Below, in pieces: positions 5,762-7,758 of a stretch of 7,758 bases of DNA. The notes under the pieces were generated by a model. The model worked only from the letters and a program-made list of their open reading frames with translations, was not told the origin of the DNA and searched no databases. A program made the translations under genes and the position numbers. This DNA is from Candidatus Coatesiibacteriota bacterium (GTDB lineage Bacteria > RBG-13-66-14): assembly GCA_030631385.1 (NCBI GenBank), contig DAOVLG010000065.1:1-7758 (forward strand), in the 5' to 3' direction. The number at the start of each line of letters is the position of its first letter. The first letter of the stretch is position 1.

Positions 5762-6258
5762 TGTCTGTGGAGAGAAAGGAAGTGATGTTGGAGGTTATTA
5801 ATTCGATCCCTCCTCCACTTTCAAAGACTGCGCTTGTCAAGTTACTCTATTTCCTCCAAGAATGCTACGACGTTGGTTTAGGGTACGAGTTTACCTTTTA
5901 CACTCACGGTCCCTATACACATGAGATTTTAAAGGAACTAGACTGCTTATATGAAGATGGTCTAGTTAGGATTGAGAGGCGACCGGACCTTTTTCAAGGG
6001 TATCCAGGTTTTGCCATTTTCGGTACACCGGTAGAACAGGAATTAGGAGAAGGGATAAATAAGAAGATAAGCACGTTACGTGATCGCTTCGGTTTAAGGA
6101 ATGCTAGAGAGCTTGAGCTACGAGCTACATTGCATTTCATCAGGCATTTTGGGGGCTTAGAGGGGGGTGAACTGTTCAGCACAGTTCACGAGATGAAACC
6201 GAAGTACAACATGGAGGAGATAGAACAAGCTGGAAGAGAATTAAAGGATCTTCTTTAA
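5758..6258 (+). CDS. YwgA-like / Panacea-like (DUF4065-type) small protein
   Basis: Small cytoplasmic protein resembling Bacillus YwgA and, more distantly, the Panacea (DUF4065, SocA-like) family, some members of which are antitoxins. Evidence is by eye: length 166; the KxLYF-type helix TALVKLLYFLQE (24-35); the hallmark YEFTFYTHGPYTHEI (43-57) followed by ELDCLYEDGLVRI (60-72); and the C-terminal ELRATLHFI (120-128) and VHEMKPKYNMEEIEQA (143-158), which match the YwgA end. The start overlaps the HD gene stop as ATGA (5758-5761), so the pair is translationally coupled. GGGAGG (5751-5756) lies only 1 nt before ATG 5758 but 4 nt before ATG 5761, so true initiation may be one codon later. Composition is AT-rich like its partner (26 G/C in 60 at 6061-6120). 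Adjacency to an HD enzyme mirrors ywfO-ywgA in Bacillus. Antitoxin or regulator of the HD enzyme is inference. Confidence 0.78.
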   Translation: MMSVERKEVMLEVINSIPPPLSKTALVKLLYFLQECYDVGLGYEFTFYTHGPYTHEILKELDCLYEDGLVRIERRPDLFQGYPGFAIFGTPVEQELGEGINKKISTLRDRFGLRNARELELRATLHFIRHFGGLEGGELFSTVHEMKPKYNMEEIEQAGRELKDLL

Positions 6259-6270
6259 TTGATGTGCTTG

Positions 6271-6300
6271 AAAAGGCCCCGGGTGGGGCCTTTGTTTTTT
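6271..6300 (+). terminator. Strong bidirectional intrinsic terminator
   Basis: AAAGGCCCC (6272-6280) and GGGGCCTTT (6285-6293) form a perfect 9-bp stem with loop GGGT, followed by GTTTTTT. It ends the HD/YwgA-like unit. Read on the - strand the same stem ends in TTTT about 25 nt after the stop of the convergent propeller gene, so it probably serves both. Confidence 0.88.
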
Positions 6301-6317
6301 GGTTTTTCGTTTACCGG

Positions 6318-7460
6318 TTACTCATCCGCGCCGGCGCGCAGGCAGTAGACGTTGCCGGCGAAGTCGCCGATGTACACGAAGCCGTCGGCCACGGCGGGGA
6401 CGCCGTCCTCGACGATCCCCGGCACGTCTTGCCCCCAGACCAGCGAGGCGTCGGCGGCCGCCAGGCAGGTAACGGTACTACCCTGACCGAAGTAGACGTT
6501 GGCGTCGGCGACGACCACCCCGGCGATCTCCGCCCCGTCGTAGGTCCGGGTCCAAACCTCGGCGCCCGAGGCCGAATCCAGGCAGAAGACGGTGTCGTCG
6601 GCGGCGAAGACCACGTAGCCGTCGCCGGCCACGGGCTCGGTGGGAAAGTCCGTCCCCGAGTCGTACTCCCACTCGAGGGTTCCATCTTCGGCGTCCCGGC
6701 AGGCCAGGGTCCCGAAGCCGTCGGCGGTGTAGACGAAGTCGCCGTGCAGCTCCGGTTTTTCGTGGATGTAGTTCGTCGCAGGCGATTGCCAGATGACCGA
6801 GCCGTCGTCGGCATCCAGGCAGGTGACGAAGTTCCCACCGTTGAACTCGGCGAGGTAGACCATGCCGCCCCCAACCACGGCGCCGGTCACGAAGGCGTCG
6901 GATTGGTGACGCCACTGCTCGCTTCCGTCGGCGGAGGCGAAGCGGTAGAGACTCTGGGAGCGTGAGGGGTAGTGGAAACCGTCGGCGATTACATCACCGG
7001 CGTGAGAGGCTGGACCGGTGGTCAGGACGCCCGCGAGGCCCTCGCTCCAATCCTCGGTGCCGGATGCGGCGTTCAGGCAGAAGAGCGTCTGAGAGGACTC
7101 CCAGCCGTCATCGGTGTGGCTGTTGAAGAAGACCAGGCCCTCGTCGCCCACTACAGCGCCGGCGAGGATCGGGCCGTCGGCGGCGAAGCGCCAGACCTCG
7201 GTTCCGTCCTCGGCGTTGATGCAGTAGAGGTTGTAGTCCCGGCTGCCAACGTAGACCCGGCCGTCGGCGATAACCGGTCGTGCGACGACCGAACCGCCGG
7301 TGGAGAAGGTCCACACCAGACGCGGCTCGTCGCCGTCCCCGTTTCCATCTCCGTTTCCGTCCCCATCGCCGTCCCCGTCGGCGGGCGTGGTGCAGAAGAC
7401 GAGGCCGAAGGCGGCAACCAGGGCTAAAAGAATCGTCAAAAACAAGACGGTAAAACGCAT
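6318..7460 (-). CDS. Exported PQQ-like beta-propeller repeat protein
   Basis: Secreted or membrane-anchored beta-propeller of the PQQ/BamB-like (pyrrolo-quinoline quinone repeat) superfamily; no enzymatic or assembly role can be assigned. A signal peptide covers about 1-22. Cys23 in LVFC could be a lipoprotein Cys, but Phe at -1 is atypical. A DG/NG linker (28-44) follows. The propeller (48-380) has blade ends of the form xxCLxAxDGxxxW with Cys at 80, 128, 214, 254, 293, 332 and 373; the third blade has Arg173 instead. Trp or its equivalent recurs at W90, W138, W183, W224, W264, W303 and W342. The last half-repeat (VYCLRAGADE) probably closes with the first strand LVWTFSTGG, giving about eight blades. 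ATG 7460 follows GGAAGGA by 7 nt. No catalytic PQQ residues are evident, so a binding, scaffold or surface role is more likely. Transcribed convergently to the HD module. Confidence 0.85.
   Translation of the reverse strand: MRFTVLFLTILLALVAAFGLVFCTTPADGDGDGDGNGDGNGDGDEPRLVWTFSTGGSVVARPVIADGRVYVGSRDYNLYCINAEDGTEVWRFAADGPILAGAVVGDEGLVFFNSHTDDGWESSQTLFCLNAASGTEDWSEGLAGVLTTGPASHAGDVIADGFHYPSRSQSLYRFASADGSEQWRHQSDAFVTGAVVGGGMVYLAEFNGGNFVTCLDADDGSVIWQSPATNYIHEKPELHGDFVYTADGFGTLACRDAEDGTLEWEYDSGTDFPTEPVAGDGYVVFAADDTVFCLDSASGAEVWTRTYDGAEIAGVVVADANVYFGQGSTVTCLAAADASLVWGQDVPGIVEDGVPAVADGFVYIGDFAGNVYCLRAGADE
7329..7376. repeat. In-frame hexanucleotide repeat encoding the DG/NG linker
   Basis: Eight consecutive 6-bp units of the form GTCCCC, GTTTCC, ATCGCC and similar (+ strand) encode alternating Asp/Asn-Gly in the propeller protein. 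Because the unit is two codons, gain or loss of copies would change linker length without a frameshift. The DxDxDG pattern could also bind Ca2+. Confidence 0.8.
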
Positions 7461-7484
7461 CGGAACATCCTTCCGCGGTGTGCA

Positions 7485-7522
7485 ATTTTAGCAAGTTAAC
7501 CACCCGCCTTGGTCTTTGTCAA
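7485..7522 (-). promoter_or_regulatory. Candidate promoter of the propeller gene
   Basis: On the - strand a consensus -35 TTGACA (complement of 7517-7522) is followed at 17 bp by the poor -10 TTAACT (complement of 7494-7499). A better -10, TAAAAT (complement of 7485-7490), lies at 26 bp, too far to pair with that -35. One of the two -10 elements is likely used. Confidence 0.4.
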
Positions 7523-7555
7523 GCCGCGGGTTTGCCTCTGTGTAGTCTATTTCGC

Positions 7556-7758
7556 CCCTCACCCTAGCCCGTGAGCGACTGCTCATCCCACAGGGAGAGG
7601 GGACATATGGAAGCCCTCACCCCGGCCCGTGAGCGAATGCTCATCCCACGGGGAGAGGGGACATATGGAAGCCCTCACCCTAGCCCGTGAGCGACTGCTC
7701 CTCCCACAGGGAGAGGGGACATATGGAAGCCCTCACCCTAGCCCGTGAGCGACTGCTC
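7556..7758. repeat. 58-bp tandem repeat array (3.5 units, continues past the edge)
   Basis: Units begin at 7556, 7614, 7672 and 7730 with exact 58-bp period; the fourth is cut by the window end. Each starts CCCTCACCC and ends GGGGACATATGGAAG. Within a unit, positions 1-5 pair with 42-46, 7-10 with 37-40, and TGAGC (17-21) with GCTCA (26-30) around GACT, giving a composite hairpin. Units differ at only a few positions: unit 2 at 10, 11, 24 and 37; unit 3 at 30. There is no unique spacer, so it is not CRISPR. No coding frame is evident. It may be a tandemly amplified REP-like palindrome. Confidence 0.9.

Noticed and set aside
4436..6258. Classical RelA/SpoT-type (toxSAS) toxin with Panacea antitoxin
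   Set aside because: The HD protein has SAMHD1/YdhJ-type motifs and no RelA synthetase domain, so it is not a toxSAS enzyme; a different kind of pair remains possible.
6264..6965. + strand open frame opposite the propeller gene
   Set aside because: It runs through the terminator and has a Gly/Val/Asp-rich shadow composition.
7556..7758. CRISPR array
   Set aside because: The whole 58-bp period is repeated with only a few substitutions; there are no unique spacers and no cas genes.
1..7758. tRNA, rRNA, insertion sequence or integrase genes
   Set aside because: No cloverleaf, rRNA segment, transposase or recombinase motif was found on reading both strands by eye.

Overview
This is a bacterial window, mostly GC-rich (a sampled 60-base stretch of the buk-like gene has 38 G/C), with compact gene spacing, strong Shine-Dalgarno sites and many short interspersed palindromes. 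No rRNA, tRNA or clear phylum marker is present. The gene set fits an uncultured, probably anaerobic, possibly candidate-phylum bacterium: a sulfide-type Thi4 thiazole synthase, a butyrate-kinase-family enzyme, and an exported PQQ-type propeller with Cys in its blade motif. The taxonomic guess is weak.

Layout: (1) 4-1236, + strand, a CNNM/CorC-type membrane protein with paired CBS domains. (2) 1237-2030, a long imperfect inverted repeat, a possible 48-residue protein, then an extended -10 promoter and an exported 16-Cys acidic mini-protein. (3) 2031-2348, a gene-free junction with a terminator and a chain of six hairpins. (4) 2349-3161, - strand, a Thi4-family thiazole synthase with a clear sigma70-like promoter, divergent from (5) 3317-4417, + strand, a butyrate/branched-chain carboxylate kinase. 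(6) 4436-6258, + strand, an AT-richer two-gene module: a SAMHD1/YdhJ-like HD phosphohydrolase translationally coupled (ATGA overlap) to a small YwgA/Panacea-like protein, closed by a strong bidirectional terminator. (7) 6318-7460, - strand, an exported beta-propeller protein with a DG-rich linker encoded by a hexanucleotide repeat. (8) 7556 to the window end, a 58-bp tandem repeat whose units fold into hairpins and show a compensatory base change.

The genes do not form one pathway. The most interesting unit is the HD/YwgA-like pair. Its base composition differs sharply from its neighbours, its HD active site is complete, the two genes overlap, and the partner resembles a family linked to toxin-antitoxin systems. 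It could be an acquired nucleotide-hydrolysing defence or toxin-antitoxin module, or a transferred copy of the housekeeping ywfO-ywgA pair of Firmicutes. The second theme is structured repeats: compensatory substitution in the 58-bp array, the six-hairpin chain at 2113-2302 and the long inverted repeat at 1362-1440 suggest selection on folded RNA or DNA.
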